Of a stretch of DNA of 64,000 nt, positions 37,690 to 50,745 are shown one piece after another (the stretch's first letter is position 1; every line of letters begins with the position of its first letter). The stretch covers positions 4,464,001 to 4,528,000 of the forward strand of contig NC_133295.1 of assembly GCF_005239225.2 (NCBI RefSeq), written 5' to 3'. The translations under genes were made by a program, and so were the position numbers. This DNA is from Populus alba. Lineage: Eukaryota; Streptophyta; Magnoliopsida; Malpighiales; Salicaceae. The notes under the pieces are model-generated. The model was not told the origin of the DNA and did no database searches. It saw only the letters and a program-made list of their open reading frames with translations.

Positions 37690-40600
37690 TTATTTTCTTC
37701 AATTCAGCTATAATGATGAATCTTCTTTTAATCACTCAAGTACAATTATATAGTTCATGTTATACTTAATACATGCCATTTCGTTAACTCAATTAAGATA
37801 ACATGATCAAAACATAACATTATCTATATAAGATAACTTTGTAATTTTAAGTCTACGGTCACTTACATAACAGTAACATGTAGACATAGGTAATTTGTCC
37901 ATATGAAATTCTCATACACGCTAATTTAGTATACATGTCTTATGATAAGAATTTACATATTAATTTTAAGTATCCCTTGTACCTTAGCTTACAAGAACAA
38001 TTGTTTCCTTTCATAAAGGAAAGAACACAATATGTATCAGTTCTATAGCTCTAATAAATGTCCAATATTTAAAAGAGCATCGACTGGGAACATTTTAGAA
38101 ACAATGCATTGATGCAATATAAATCCTATAATTATAATAACTTTATAATTTTCTTTACAAAGTATTTTTTCTCATAAATTTTATTTTTACTCTAGATTTC
38201 ATAAATCAAATACTAGATTCATTAATATAATATTATATAAATATTAAAGATAAATTGAGCCTTGATTAATAATAAACATATATTTACATGAATATAATAA
38301 TAATGTCACGTATAGACAATTGATTGACTATAAAATATATTAAACTAACATTTATAATAGAAAATGTTAATTAGAAAAATTAACACATTGCATCCACCAA
38401 GTCTAAGTTAACTGTATTAGAAAGGATGATAATCAGAGACTGCAAATAGAATCAAATGCTAAAATTCTAAATCATGAGATGTTCTTCCTCATTCTAAGAA
38501 CCATAAAAATATGATATCAACTAATGGCTGAAAAACAAACTTACCATGAGAATCCTTATCCTTTCATAACTTTGATGGATACCTTAATTCCTTCCCACAT
38601 CCTGGTTTTTGGCATCCATGTTGTTTCTCACTTCCAGCACTACCACCGGTAAAAAGTTTTTCTTCATGGTGAAGAGGGTGATGAGGCATCCACGAAGTAT
38701 ATATTATATTGTTTAGTATGTTGGGTAATATTAATTGGATTGGACTAGACATGACTGAATTGAACTAAATAAATAAATAGTATGTCTTGTGTTTGATATG
38801 CATTGAACAAGATAAAATTATATATTAAAATAATATCATTATCTTATCTAATGTTTAAAGTGTAGATTATAATATATATTTTAATCTAAAAATTTAATCT
38901 ATTTTTTTAATATAATATAATGAATATATATATATATTTTTTAGGAAATCATCTATTAAATATATTTTATTCTGAAAAAAATCCACAATTTTTCTTATGC
39001 TAATTAATACGTTATTTTAGTATTTAACTAACTTGCAAACAATTGTAATTGTTTCAAATTAACTTATGTTTGAATTTTCATATTGGCGCCCGACCATGTG
39101 ATAATTTTTAAATCTATTTTTTATTAAATTATATAGTAACTAGAATAATTTTTTTAAAAATTCAAAAAATTTAAATTATATAAAAAATAATTTTTAAATT
39201 TAAATTTTATTTCCTTTTAAATGCATTTTTTTTTATAAACACACACACATATATATATGTATATGTATGTATGTATGTATTACAAGTAACATGATTTTTT
39301 GAATAAAAATCTAAAACAATTAAAATAAATATTCACAAAAAATAAAATGATTGAGATAAATGAGAAAAAATATTTTCTTTACCAAAACCCTCCTTCTTTA
39401 TTTTTTTTTTTTTTTAATTTCTAGCAAACAAAATGTTTTTTTAGTAGAAGATTTTTTTTAAAATTAATCTCATATAAAAAGAAAATCTTAATAAGAAAAT
39501 AAAAAAAATAATACAAGGAAAATTTTGACCTAGCAACATAAAATAATTAATTTGATAAAATTATATAAAAAACTAACTTAAAAAATATTCTTTGTTAATA
39601 TTCATGAGCAATTTTTTCAAAAAAATTCTGCATATTAGATTTATATAAATTATTTTAGAAATTAATTAACAGCATAACCATAACAAAACCCAAACATTAT
39701 TTTAAAAAAAGAAATAATTGGATGAATTTTAATTGTAATAATCTTAATTAAAAAAATATATTATAAAACAAATAAAAAAAGATTAAGGCTAGTCACCTGT
39801 CCCAACAAACCATGTCAAGGTGCCCCCTTTTTTTTTTTTTTTTAAAAAAAAAAAAGTTGGTGAACAAAATGTTTTTTAATGGGAAAAAAAGCAGGAGAGG
39901 ATACATGCTCAATGGGGGTAGACCACCTGTCATCATTTAGCTCAAGCTTTGGCTACCGGAAGTTTCAGAAAAAATTGAATTTCAGCAAACGAAATTAAAA
40001 TAATATTTATTTTAATTATTTTAGATTTTCCTAAAAACTCATTTCTCACATGAAAATACCTAAAAATCAAACTAAAAAATTCAATAACCTCAAAAACGAA
40101 CCACTCCAAAATGCATAAAAATTCAAAATCAAATTAAAAAACTTTTAGAGATTTTTTTTTTCTAATATAGGTAAAAGTAAATATTACCTTCATTAATTTT
40201 TTTTAATTTTAAACAGTAATTATAGTAGTCAAATCAAAGTTATTAATGGATTATCTAAGAGTTTTATCTCTTCAACTTTTCTAGAAATTATTTTATTTTT
40301 TAATTTTTTAAAAACTAAAATGTAATAAAAATAAAATGAAAACTAAAAAGTAATAATCTAAAAGAACAAGGATGGAAAATAAATAAAAAAACTTGAGAGA
40401 TTCAAATAAAACTTTTGCATGTCATTTTGTGAATAAAAGCCTTGTTTCTTTTTTGAATTAATTTTTTTATTTTTAATTTTTATTTTTGTTCTTAAAAAGA
40501 AGCTAAAACTATATTTTATAAAATTGACTATCAATTTAACATCAAGACATTTAATGACACATCAAGAAAGCAAAAAATAAAAAAAAATATTCGAGCAAGT

Positions 40601-41056
40601 AAAACCATGAAAACATAATTTTAAGGTATATAATTAAAAAGAAATAAAGTAATGTGATGAATTAGAAAAATTACAAACTTTAAATACTAAAATGGTAAAA
40701 AAAACACAACAGTTTTTCGTAAGTTTCAAGTCTGTTTAAAAATATAGTTGATGTTATATTTTAAAAATAATTTTTATTTATATAATATATTAAATATTTT
40801 TCATATTAGTATATAAAAAAAATTAATTTAAAATAAAAAAAAATTAAAATTTAGTGAAACTTGGATGAAAAAGCAGCACAAGGACACGAAGTTGGTTTTT
40901 AAATAAATATTGATTATAAGAGAGAGAGAGAGAGAGAGAGTAATTTCTAGAAGAGAAATATCTCTCGTCTCGATCGATCGAGAATCACTTGCTTTTCGAT
41001 CAATCAAACCCCAATCTCTACTCTTAAACCCTACCGCCGCCGACAACACCACCACC

Positions 41057-43199
41057 ATGAAACGCTCAATCGACGATATAAGCGTCTCCAAAAGCAAAAG
41101 CAAACCCGTCTTCTTAACCAAAGCTGAACGTGAAAAATTAGCCCTTCAGCGCCGCCAAGAAGAAATCGAACAACAGAAAAAACGCCAACAACTCATCCTC
41201 TCCCAATCCCGCCCCTCCAGTTCTGACACCGAAAAACCTCCCTCCGATTCTGACCGCCGGGACAGAGACAGAGACAGAGACAGGGACAGGGACAGGGACA
41301 GGGACAGAGACAGAGACAGAGAGCGCGACCGGGAGAGAGACAGAGAAAGAGAAAGAGAACGCGAGCGCGAACGCTCCTCGCGGCGCAACAGAGAGCGCGA
41401 ACGTGAAGAGGATGTAAAGGCGCGTGAACAAGCCAGATTGGAGAAATTAGCAGAGAGAGAGCGAGAGAAGGAGCTGGATGCCATTAAAGAGCAATATTTA
41501 GGGTCCAAAAAGCCTAAAAAGAGAGTAATTAAACCTAGTGAAAAGTTTCGCTTCTCTTTCGATTGGGAAAACACGGAAGATACTTCTAGAGATATGAATG
41601 TTTTGTATCAAAACCCTCATGAGGCACAGCTTTTGTTCGGTCGAGGGTTTCGGGCTGGTATGGATAGGAGAGAGCAGAAAAAACTTGCTGCAAAGAATGA
41701 GAAGGATATGAGAAATGAATTTCGGAAAAAAAGAAGGCCTAGATGAAAAGCCAGAAGAGGCGGCTGCTCAAAAATTGAAGGAAGAAGCTGCTGATATGTA
41801 TGATACTTTTGATATGCGTGTTGATAGACATTGGTCGGAGAAGAAGCTTGAAGAAATGACTGAGAGAGATTGGAGGATATTTAGGGAAGATTATAATATT
41901 TCTTACAAGGGCTCAAAGATTCCGCGGCCGATGAGGAGTTGGGAAGAGAGTAAGTTGAGTAGTGAGTTGCTGAAGTCAGTGGAGAGAGCTGGGTATAAGA
42001 AGCCGTCACCTATTCAAATGGCAGCGATTCCTTTGGGATTGCAACAGCGGGATGTTATTGGGATTGCTGAGACTGGTTCTGGTAAGACTTGTGCTTTTGT
42101 TTTGCCTATGCTGACTTATATTTCTAGGTTGCCTCCAATGAGTGAGGAGAATGAGGCTGAAGGGCCTTATGCAGTTGTTATGGCACCTACGCGTGAGTTG
42201 GCACAGCAGATTGAGGATGAGACTGTTAAGTTTGCACATTATTTGGGTATTAAAGTTGTTTCTATCGTTGGTGGGCAGTCTATTGAAGAGCAGGGGTTTA
42301 GGATTAGGCAAGGTTGTGAGGTGGTTATTGCTACACCAGGTCGTTTGATTGATTGCTTGGAGAGGCGTTATGCAGTGTTGAATCAGTGTAATTATGTTGT
42401 GCTTGACGAGGCTGATAGGATGATTGATATGGGTTTTGAACCACAGGTTATGGGTGTGTTGGATGCAATGCCATCGAGTAATTTGAAGCCAGAAAATGAG
42501 GATGAAGAGCTTGATGAGAAAAAGATTTATCGCACCACCTATATGTTTAGTGCTACTATGCCACCTGCTGTGGAGCGACTTGCTAGGAAGTACTTGAGGA
42601 ATCCTGTTGTGGTCACTATTGGTACTGCTGGCAAGGCCACCGACTTGATAACTCAACATGTGATTATGATGAAGGAATCAGAGAAGTCCTACAGGTTGAA
42701 TAGATTGCTTGAGGAAGCTGGAGATAAGACCGCAATTGTCTTTGTTAACACTAAAAAGAATGCAGATATGGTGGCCAAGAATTTGGACAAGCTTGGTTTT
42801 CGTGTCACAACCTTGCATGGTGGGAAGTCCCAGGAGCAGAGGGAAATTAGCCTTGAAGGTTTTAGAACCAAAAGATACAACGTCCTTGTCGCAACAGATG
42901 TTGCAGGTCGTGGTATTGATATACCTGATGTGGCCCATGTCATTAATTATGATATGCCTGGAAATATTGAAATGTATACTCATCGTATTGGACGAACAGG
43001 CCGTGCTGGAAAGACAGGTGTGGCTACAACATTCTTGACTCATGGGGACACGGATGTCTTTTATGATCTCAAACAAATGCTTATTCAGAATAACAGTCCC
43101 GTGCCTCCTGAATTGGCAAAGCACGAGGCTTCAAAATTCAAGCCAGGAGGAATTCCTGATAGACCTCCTAGACGAAATGACACTGTTTTTGCTCACTGA
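41057..43199 (+). CDS. RH21: PRP28/RH21-type DEAD-box RNA helicase (single-base frameshift in A7 run)
   Basis: This is the plant orthologue of PRP28 (RH21), the U5 snRNP-associated ATPase that displaces U1 from the 5' splice site during spliceosome activation. It is intronless, as I recall for Arabidopsis RH21. The start [10 protein letters not shown] leads into an RD/RE-rich domain, then [20 protein letters not shown] and [20 protein letters not shown], which are diagnostic. The helicase core follows with Q motif [50 protein letters not shown] and [10 protein letters not shown]. Total length is about 713 residues, near the usual length. The frame breaks at the A7 run 41726-41732: RNEFRKK runs on to TGA, while the next frame continues [13 protein letters not shown]. 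Deleting one A would restore it. Since all motifs are perfect, a base-call error is at least as likely as a dead gene. A poly(A) signal aataaa lies near 43385. Confidence 0.92.
41255..41380 (+). repeat. Coding hexanucleotide repeat (GACAGA/GACAGG; Arg-Asp, Arg-Glu)
   Basis: Tandem GACAGA and GACAGG units encode an alternating RD then RE tract in the N-terminal domain of the PRP28-like helicase. The tract gives long open frames on the opposite strand, which I take as shadows. Confidence 0.9.
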
Positions 43200-46100
43200 G
43201 ACACTTGGCAGTTTCAGAAGACCATGTAACAAAATCTATGTGCAATATAGTGGTATCAGAAACTTCCGTGGTTACTGCTCTACCAATGGGCTGAGTTTAA
43301 GTCGGGGATTTGACAATCTCAATTTATTCAACAAGCTTCCGTTTGCATATATTTTCTTGATACGGAGTTTCTGCCTTTATCTGGTAATAAAAGATTTCAC
43401 GTTGATATTAGTTGAGTTTCATATTTGAACTCTCATTTCTTTTTCCTGAATAATTGTGTACCCAGCTTGAAGCCTTGACACTCTTAAAATATTACACTTT
43501 CTGATGTTTACTTCTTTAGCTGCTGCATTTTTTGATTATTTGCTTTTGTTTTCTGTAATTGAATGCACCGACTTTGATAATTTGGTTTTATTTGGAGATT
43601 GAGGTTGATAAAAGACTGGGTTGAAGTAGATTAACAACTTCAATGTACAATTTTGTAGCGCCGAGTTTGAATTCTACCAGTGGAGCTTAATTGTTTATCT
43701 TTGTTAAGAAAAAGAGGTTTTTGCTGAGACTGGGCCTCTGAATACTAGTGCAAACTCACGTTTGAATTGAGTAAGGTTCCAGATGTTCTAGGGAGAGAAA
43801 ATGCCCTTCCTTTTCCCTCTTCTCCCTTCTCCTGACAAGGGACAGCCAGAATTTTCAATTCTTTGTAAAATTTCTTTAAAGTAGTTTCTTATCTGTTAGT
43901 TTTCCCATCTATTTGGTATTGCCCATTATGTCTTTATGACTGCTGTGCTTACTTTATATAATAACATCATAAACTTGTATTTGTTTTGGCGAGCTGTGGC
44001 AATTTGGGGTAATTGTTCCATGGATGCAGGGTCTTTGAGACTTGTGTTCCCCAGTTTCTGAGAGGTGATACCAAAACTCATTCCCATCATCCCATGGTAC
44101 TTTGGTCCAAAATTTGGTAAGTTATACTAAGATGATATGTATTTTATGCGATTCAAATCTGGTTCCTTTAGTATCCTTTCATAGTATTCAGATATGATGT
44201 TCTTTCTAGCCATTGGCAATTCTTTCATTCAACCTATCTATTTTTTCTTATGGCAAATATGACTGTTGCACTAGCTTCCAAATTAATTAAGCTCATATTG
44301 ATGCTCAAGTGATCTGAATTAATCTATGGGGTCTTAAGCATTTGCTTACATCTATTATGCAATACTTAATTCAATCTTCAAATTTTTGGAAATAGCCAAA
44401 TCACTGGAGTTCCTCTTCGACTTTTGGATGCAGCTCGTCAACAGCTTTGTTTTTGGTAAAACTACTACAGTGGTGTGAATTGTTCAAGTATTTAATCAAT
44501 TAGTTTCTTGCTCAAAGAATATTTCCCCTTTCACATCAATTTACAGCACTCAAATCTCTTAGGATTACAAATCGCATCAAATTTGATTGTTTGGAACTCA
44601 GAGAATAGGTTATAGATGAAGATTTTGGTATGTTTTAAGGGCAGGGTGATTAAACTAGGTAAAATAAATGAAGGATATTATGGGGTTTATAGATTGAAGT
44701 GGAATGAATATAAAAGCACTACCAGCATCACACTAGTAGGATTTATAGGAAGAAGACCTAGAAGATTGAAAACCGCATCACACCTAAGGTTCTTTGGCGT
44801 CACACCTAATATAGGTTGCTCCACACCTAAGATAGGTTGCACCACACTGTCTCAAAACATATAGCTGAAATTCTTATTCATTGATAAGTTCATTTAAAAG
44901 TGTGGGGTTACTAGCGTATAAGAGACTAATTTGGGGGTACCCTGATAGAGGTGCACTAAGGAGGTGCTCCAAAGGTGGAGCCAGCTGGGCTTTCAAGTAC
45001 TCAATAGTGTAGTAGTTAACGGGTCAGTATTACAAATTACCCCTGTTTAAGACAATCACAGAACTGCCCGTGACAGTTTAGGCCCCAAGACCCATCAATT
45101 AGGAAGTCCCAAAGTCTAGCCAAATAGGCATGCTGGCTTTAGAGTTAGGTTTGTCCATCTTCAAAAATCACATGAAGATATATGGATTTGAATTGTTTTA
45201 GTTTCTGCACCTTAATGATGTCACTGCTCAAGGTTTACCTCCCAGTATTTGTTGTGAATTTTCTCACAGGTCGTTGTGGCTTGGTTTTTAAAGCTGACAA
45301 TTAGCGTGGTAGATGTTTGGCTGTCATCATTGTAAAATTGATATCCAGGTTTGGGAAAATGTACTCTGCCAATGCAGAATCCTACAGCCTGGAGCAACTG
45401 GCCTTTCCAATTTTACAGCCAAATCCGCTTCTGTGAAGCAAATTGGTTTTCGAGGTCTTGCAGCAATGGGATTTGGCATGGCAGCTCACGTGCTGAAATG
45501 TAATTTTTTGCTGTTGTTTGGCATGGAAGTCCTCACTTTTGCTGGCATTACAATGAAAAACTCAATTAAGCAGGAAAAATGGATTGATTTAGCTGTTTTC
45601 CCCTGAATTTCGTAGTTTCTCAGCTCTCTCTCGTTTCACGTTGGTATGGATGTTGAACAACAAAGCATCATGACAACAGAAATGGGCCTATTGCAATTAG
45701 TGTTACCTCGGCCTATTGCAGTTGTGTGTGTGTGATACTAATTAAGCTAACTTAGGTGAATAATGTTATAGGAAATCAGCAGCTTAATATTCAGAAAGTT
45801 GACTCTAAATCTCCACAACACTACACGTTCGATTGTTTAAAAACTCTTAAAATTGCTGCTGTGAGAGTGATGGTCAACTGATTTTTAGTTCTTGTTTCAG
45901 ACAACTTAACTTTTTTATACACCTTCTCTTTAACAGGATCTGTCGTTTCAGCTCCGAGGCCGATAAATCAAAGCTCGAGTTTGACAGTGCTTTTGCCTTG
46001 TTTTGGGAACATTACTCAACAAAATATGAAGTTTTTATTTTTTATTTTCTTTGAATATTTACACACTATTAAAATCTCTCTTGACAATGCAAGAAATAAG

Positions 46101-46549
46101 CTGAGAAATAGAAGAAAACGAGAGAGAGAAGATTTTGTTTGTAAAATACAGAAATGTGTACAATTATTTCTCCTTTTCATCCCTGCTGAAGCTTCCTTTC
46201 TTCTCACGTTAACCAACTATTCATAACAATTCCTCTCTACTTCACAAATTCTTGACCTCAGGAACTAATTTCAAAGTGGAAATTTCAACTAAAGTTCCCG
46301 GTAGAATCTTCATCAAACAAGTTTGACCATGGAATTAGCCCTACTGTATTACCTATGTCCCCTTTCTTCATGATTTTTCAATCCACAATTGCTATAGGAT
46401 ATACCTTAAATGGTCACCAATCTTTCTCTTAAGTGAAGAGACATGAAACACGAAGTGAAATTGGACTCATTCTGGCAACAACTTATATGCTATTTTCCTT
46501 ATTTCTTCCTGTTTCTAGCCATATCTAGTTGCCTCTATAAACTATGATC
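43200..46549. other. 3' region of PRP28 gene and spacer without recognised gene
   Basis: The first few hundred bases are the PRP28-like 3' untranslated region. The stretch 44263-44622 recurs, inverted, inside the damaged mutarotase copy at 61573-61968. Open frames at 44616-44864 and 45313-45606 show no known domain. Base composition is more balanced here than in the AT-rich spacers, so an untranslated or non-coding transcript is possible but not shown. Confidence 0.4.
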
Positions 46550-48572
46550 CAATCAAACTTTTTGATTGATTTATTAATATTTTAATAATACAAATTATTA
46601 AACCGGCCTTAAGGGCATATGAATATTTAAAAAAAAAAAAAAAAACATGTTACAAAGAGGAAAATGCCCTCCTAAGCCACTTTTAGATTTTTTAAGTAAA
46701 ATATTAAATATATCATTTTACTATACAAAAAATATGTAAACATAACAAAACCTTTCTTTGCAAGGTCAATATTTTTGAGCTTTTAAGGGTACCAATATTA
46801 TTTTATTGTGCAAATAAATGAAAAAAAAACACAAAAACGCCTAGAAGAAAGGCTAATTTTTTAGCTTTTAAGGGCAACATAGTATTTTTATTGCACATAA
46901 AAATTAATGAACGACTAAATTGTCCCCGATCAATTAACAAATAACATTTGGATCCCTTGAAAAAGATGATTTTACCCTTGTTGCCAAAGCAATTGTTAAG
47001 TGTAGTGAAGGACAAAATGGTCCATACATGTCTGATTCCACAATGTTTCTCCTCACATGCCACATGATGTGCCTAACTATCAGCCAATGCATTAAGAGAC
47101 AACCTATACTCTTCTACCTGCTCCTTTTCTATCATTATCACATTATTATCTTCTTCTTTTATTTCTAAAAACTCTTCTCCTTCTTCTTTCTCCCTATTTA
47201 TCATATTTAAGTTCTTTTTATTATTTTGATGACCTAGTGTAAACTTCTCTCCACACTTGAGACATTAACCTAACCTTCTTTTTCATTCGTATAATATCTT
47301 AGGAATACATTTTTTTCCTAAGTAATAAACCGTTTTTCATATGTAAAGTTTTAAAAGAAAGGTTACCTAGTGATTTACAACTACTAAAAAAAAACAAATG
47401 CCTTGGAAATAACTTTATTCATCCTTGCCATTGCCAAATTCGACTTTTCTTACCACATTGCTTGATCAAACACTTGTATAAATGTTATAGGTTTTAATAT
47501 TTTCAATGTTGGCTTGATGTCATCTCTAATCCCACTAATAAAAATTAAACATAATATGATTATGACAATTAGAGATTGTCATTCATTATTTTTGTAACTT
47601 TTATTTTTGTGAGTTTATTCCAATCACATGTCATCATGGACTTGATGGGTTCACCAAGGTTGATTTAAACTATTTTTTTGTTATTTTTAATTTCTCCCTT
47701 TAATATTAGGCTGGTTGAGAATTGAGTTTTATAATTTTATTTAATTTGCTTTCCACGAGGTTATTCTGATCTCACGACTATGTTATAAATTTGGTGTACT
47801 GGTTTGGATAGACTCATATCAATTTCTTTTTTGTTTTTTTTTTAATTTCTGCATTTGATGTTTTATTTGTTGGCAATTAAGATTCATATTTTTCTTTTTT
47901 CCTTTTCTTTTATACAATTATCCTATTCTCATTTAATTTTTTTTTAAAAAAACATTTATATTATTTTTCTAACCTTTTTTTATTTTGCAAAAAAACCTTC
48001 ATGACCCACCCCTTTATTACAAAAAAACACTAAAAGGCCTTAGTGTTTTCATGTCGCATGTGAGGAGAAACATTGTGGATCTAGACAATGTAGGGACCAT
48101 TTTGTCCTTCACTACGCTTAATAATTGCTTTGGCAACAAGAGTAAAATCATCTTTTTCAAGGGATCCAAATGCCATTTGTTAAATGATCGGGGACAATTT
48201 AGTCGTTCACTGTTTTTTATATGTGCAATAAAAATACTCTGTTGCCCTTAAAAGCTAAAAAAATTAGCCTTTCTTCTAGGCGCTTTTGTGTCTTTTTTCA
48301 GTTATTTGCATAGTAAAATAATATTGGTACCCTTAAAAGCTCAAAAATATTGACCTTGCAAAGAAAGGTTTTGTTGTGTTTACATATTTTTTTGTATATT
48401 AAAATGATATATTTAATATTTGACTTAAAAAAATCTAAGAGTGGCTTAGGAGGCATTTTCTTCTTTGTAACATGTTTTTTTTTTTTTTTTTTGTAATATT
48501 CATATACCCTTAGGGCCGGTTTAATAATTTGTATTATTAAAATATTAATAAATCAATTAAAAGGTTTGATAC
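46550..48572. mobile_element. Two-kilobase element with about 520-base terminal inverted repeats
   Basis: The left arm (46550-47068) and right arm (48049-48572) are reverse complements over their whole length, beginning ATCAAAC. Shared blocks include aaaatgccctcctaagccac, caaggtcaatatttttgagc, ggatcccttgaaaaagatga and ggacaaaatggtcc. The inner 980 bases have no transposase. Long terminal repeats would fit a Mutator-like non-autonomous element, but I could not find a 9-base target duplication. A further copy of the right part lies at 63226-64000 as part of the large inverted duplication. Confidence 0.8.
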
Positions 48573-50745
48573 ATGCAAACATCATTGTCCCGTGTCATTC
48601 TAGAAGCACATGAGGAGTATTCTAGTGTCTAGAAATTACCAACTGCCATCTCATCTGACACGTAAGGTGGCAGTATAGCTGCTGGAGTTACGCATTTGAT
48701 CAGGTTGATAATGATTTAGCAATGATGAATTTTTTTTCCTCCTTTTCTTGTCTCTCTCCTTGGCCTTGGTATTCATGCCAAGCCTTTAAAAATTCAGTTG
48801 TGTCCTTCATTTTGTAATTGTTTTGTATTTGGTTCATTTTCTTTTGATTTTTATTTCTTTTGATTTTAATGTTTTTTTTTTTATTTTATCCCTCAACATT
48901 TAATTTTATTTAATCTTTGTATCCAATCTAGTATTCATTCTTTTGATTGCTATTTTTTTATCCTTAGCATTTCTTTATTTTTTTTTTAGATTTTTATTTT
49001 ATTTTATTTTTAATTTTGATCCTTTTTTTATTGCTCATTTTCTAGTGTTGGCTTGGTTTTTTTTTTTTTTTTTTCATTTTTTATTTAATTTCATTTTTTT
49101 TTCTAGATCCTTTTTCAACAAATTTAACTTTTAAATCCTGATATCATTTTATATTTGATGAGTTTGTAAAGTTAATTAAACTTGACTTGATTTTTTTTTA
49201 TTTAACGTATTTTTTTAAATTAATTTTTTTTATTTTATCATTTGATATTTAATTATTAAATTTTAAATTTAATAATTTATTTTTTATTTTTTTATAAAAT
49301 TATTCTGATCTTATATTTTAATTCATGTGTCAATCCAATTAATCTAAATTGATTTTATTATTGTTTAGATATTTTTATTTATTTTATAGAAAGTTTAACC
49401 TTATGCACACCAGCTGTAGTTGTGCACTACAATAAAAGGACAAACAGGCAAAAACAAAGCAAAGCCAACCACAGCAAAAGAAGCGAAAGAAAAAACTGTT
49501 TTCTCAAAGTCTCAGTTTCGTGTCAAGTGAGTGAGTGATGGCAGATCAGAAACCACAAATCTTTGAACTCAACAATGGGACCATGCAGGTCAAAATCACC
49601 AATCTGGGTTGCACCATTACCTCCTTGTCTTTACCTGACAAAAATGGTAACCAATTCTTGTGAATGATTGATCGATCAATCTGTTTTGCTTTTTGTTGTT
49701 TCTTAAAGTGTTGTTGATTGTTGGGTGCTCTTGAATTTTGTAGGAAATTTGGCTGATGTGGTTCTTGGATTTGACTCTGTGGAGCCATATTTGGTAATTC
49801 TAGTCCCTTGATTTTCTGTCATCTGTTGTGATCTAATGCAAAGTTTGGTTCTTTCTTGTATTCATTTATGATTTGACTGGATGTTTTCTGCATTCCATGT
49901 ATGTTTTTTTGATAGTTCATCATCTAAATCTTGTATTCTGGAATTATTATTGATCCTGTCAACTTTGCTTGCAATTCATCACCAAAAAACATTTTTTGTT
50001 TGCAAACTTATCTGTTTTTTTTCCCGCCATTTATGTCATTGGTGCGTCAGTTTGTTGCTCGTGTTGTCATTTTGGGGGAATGATAGTATTAATAACCTTT
50101 ACTAATTTTCGGATTAGTTTTCTTCTTTTCCTGTGTTTATATTTGGTGCCTGAATCCTTTTCTGGGTAAATTTATGCTTGATCAGAATCGTGTTGCACCT
50201 TATTTTGGTGCCATTGTGGGTCGAGTGGCGAACAGGATCAAAGATGGGAAGTTCACTCTTAATGGGGTAGATTACACCTTACCCGTCAACAGGCCTCCAA
50301 ACAGTCTTCATGGTATTCTTGTAATTCCAAATTATTGTGAACTTTGATGCTATTCTGATCAGCCATGTCTGCCAATCAGTCATTTGATTTGTAATTTTAT
50401 TAGATTAGATTATGTAGTCCTCTATACCATTTTCTTATTTGATTTGGAAAATTTTATTAACATGACAAAATCATTTTTGTTCATGGAAGTTTTATTTGTA
50501 ACATCCATCAGTAAATGTTACACTAGAAACACTGACTGGATCTGTATGTGAATGGAATTTTAGTAGACATAAGTTTTTATGGAAAAATATGATATCGGCA
50601 CCACAGTTCTTATATCTGTACAGTATTTGGTGGAAAGAAAACATATTTGGCTGTATGAGACGAATGGTGCAATGGGATAACTAATAACCACTGTTAGACA
50701 CGATGCATAAGATTTGTGAGTTCGGCTAGTCTTCCCCTTGTTTTT
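47788..50745 (+). repeat. Inverted segmental duplication, arm 1
   Basis: This segment (right part of the long-TIR element, mutarotase promoter, exons 1-3 and part of intron 3) is repeated in opposite orientation at 60555-64000. Agreement is very high by eye, including introns and promoter. The arm ends around ttgtgagttcgg, after which the copies differ by a short insertion. Confidence 0.92.
48573..49537 (+). promoter_or_regulatory. Upstream region of the mutarotase gene
   Basis: This is a T-rich stretch of about 960 bases between the long-TIR element and the mutarotase start. The last 120 bases (ctgtagttgtgcactacaat onward) are less AT-rich and include the leader (ctcaaagtctcagtttcgtg). The same region is duplicated upstream of the truncated copy. 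I could not fix a TATA box. Confidence 0.45.

Larger units (their letters stand above)
34481..41056. other. Long AT-rich intergenic region
   Basis: It contains a MITE-like copy (34805-34985), a SINE (35619-35783) followed by a (TA)n run, very A-rich sequence at 36000-37100, a foldback with 129-base arms (37161-37689) and further AT-rich filler to the PRP28 promoter. No open frame of more than about 100 codons with a recognisable domain is present. A GA-dinucleotide run (about 40919-40940) lies in the PRP28 5' leader. Confidence 0.5.

Noticed and set aside
41138..41574. Antisense Ser/Val-rich open frames over the PRP28 N-terminus
   Set aside because: They arise from the GACAGA coding repeat read on the other strand.
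42006..42659. 217-codon antisense frame inside the PRP28 helicase core
   Set aside because: It is the shadow of a highly conserved coding frame and has no domain of its own.
46803..48251. Two related frames (86 and 88 codons) as genes
   Set aside because: They are the two inverted arms of the long-TIR element.
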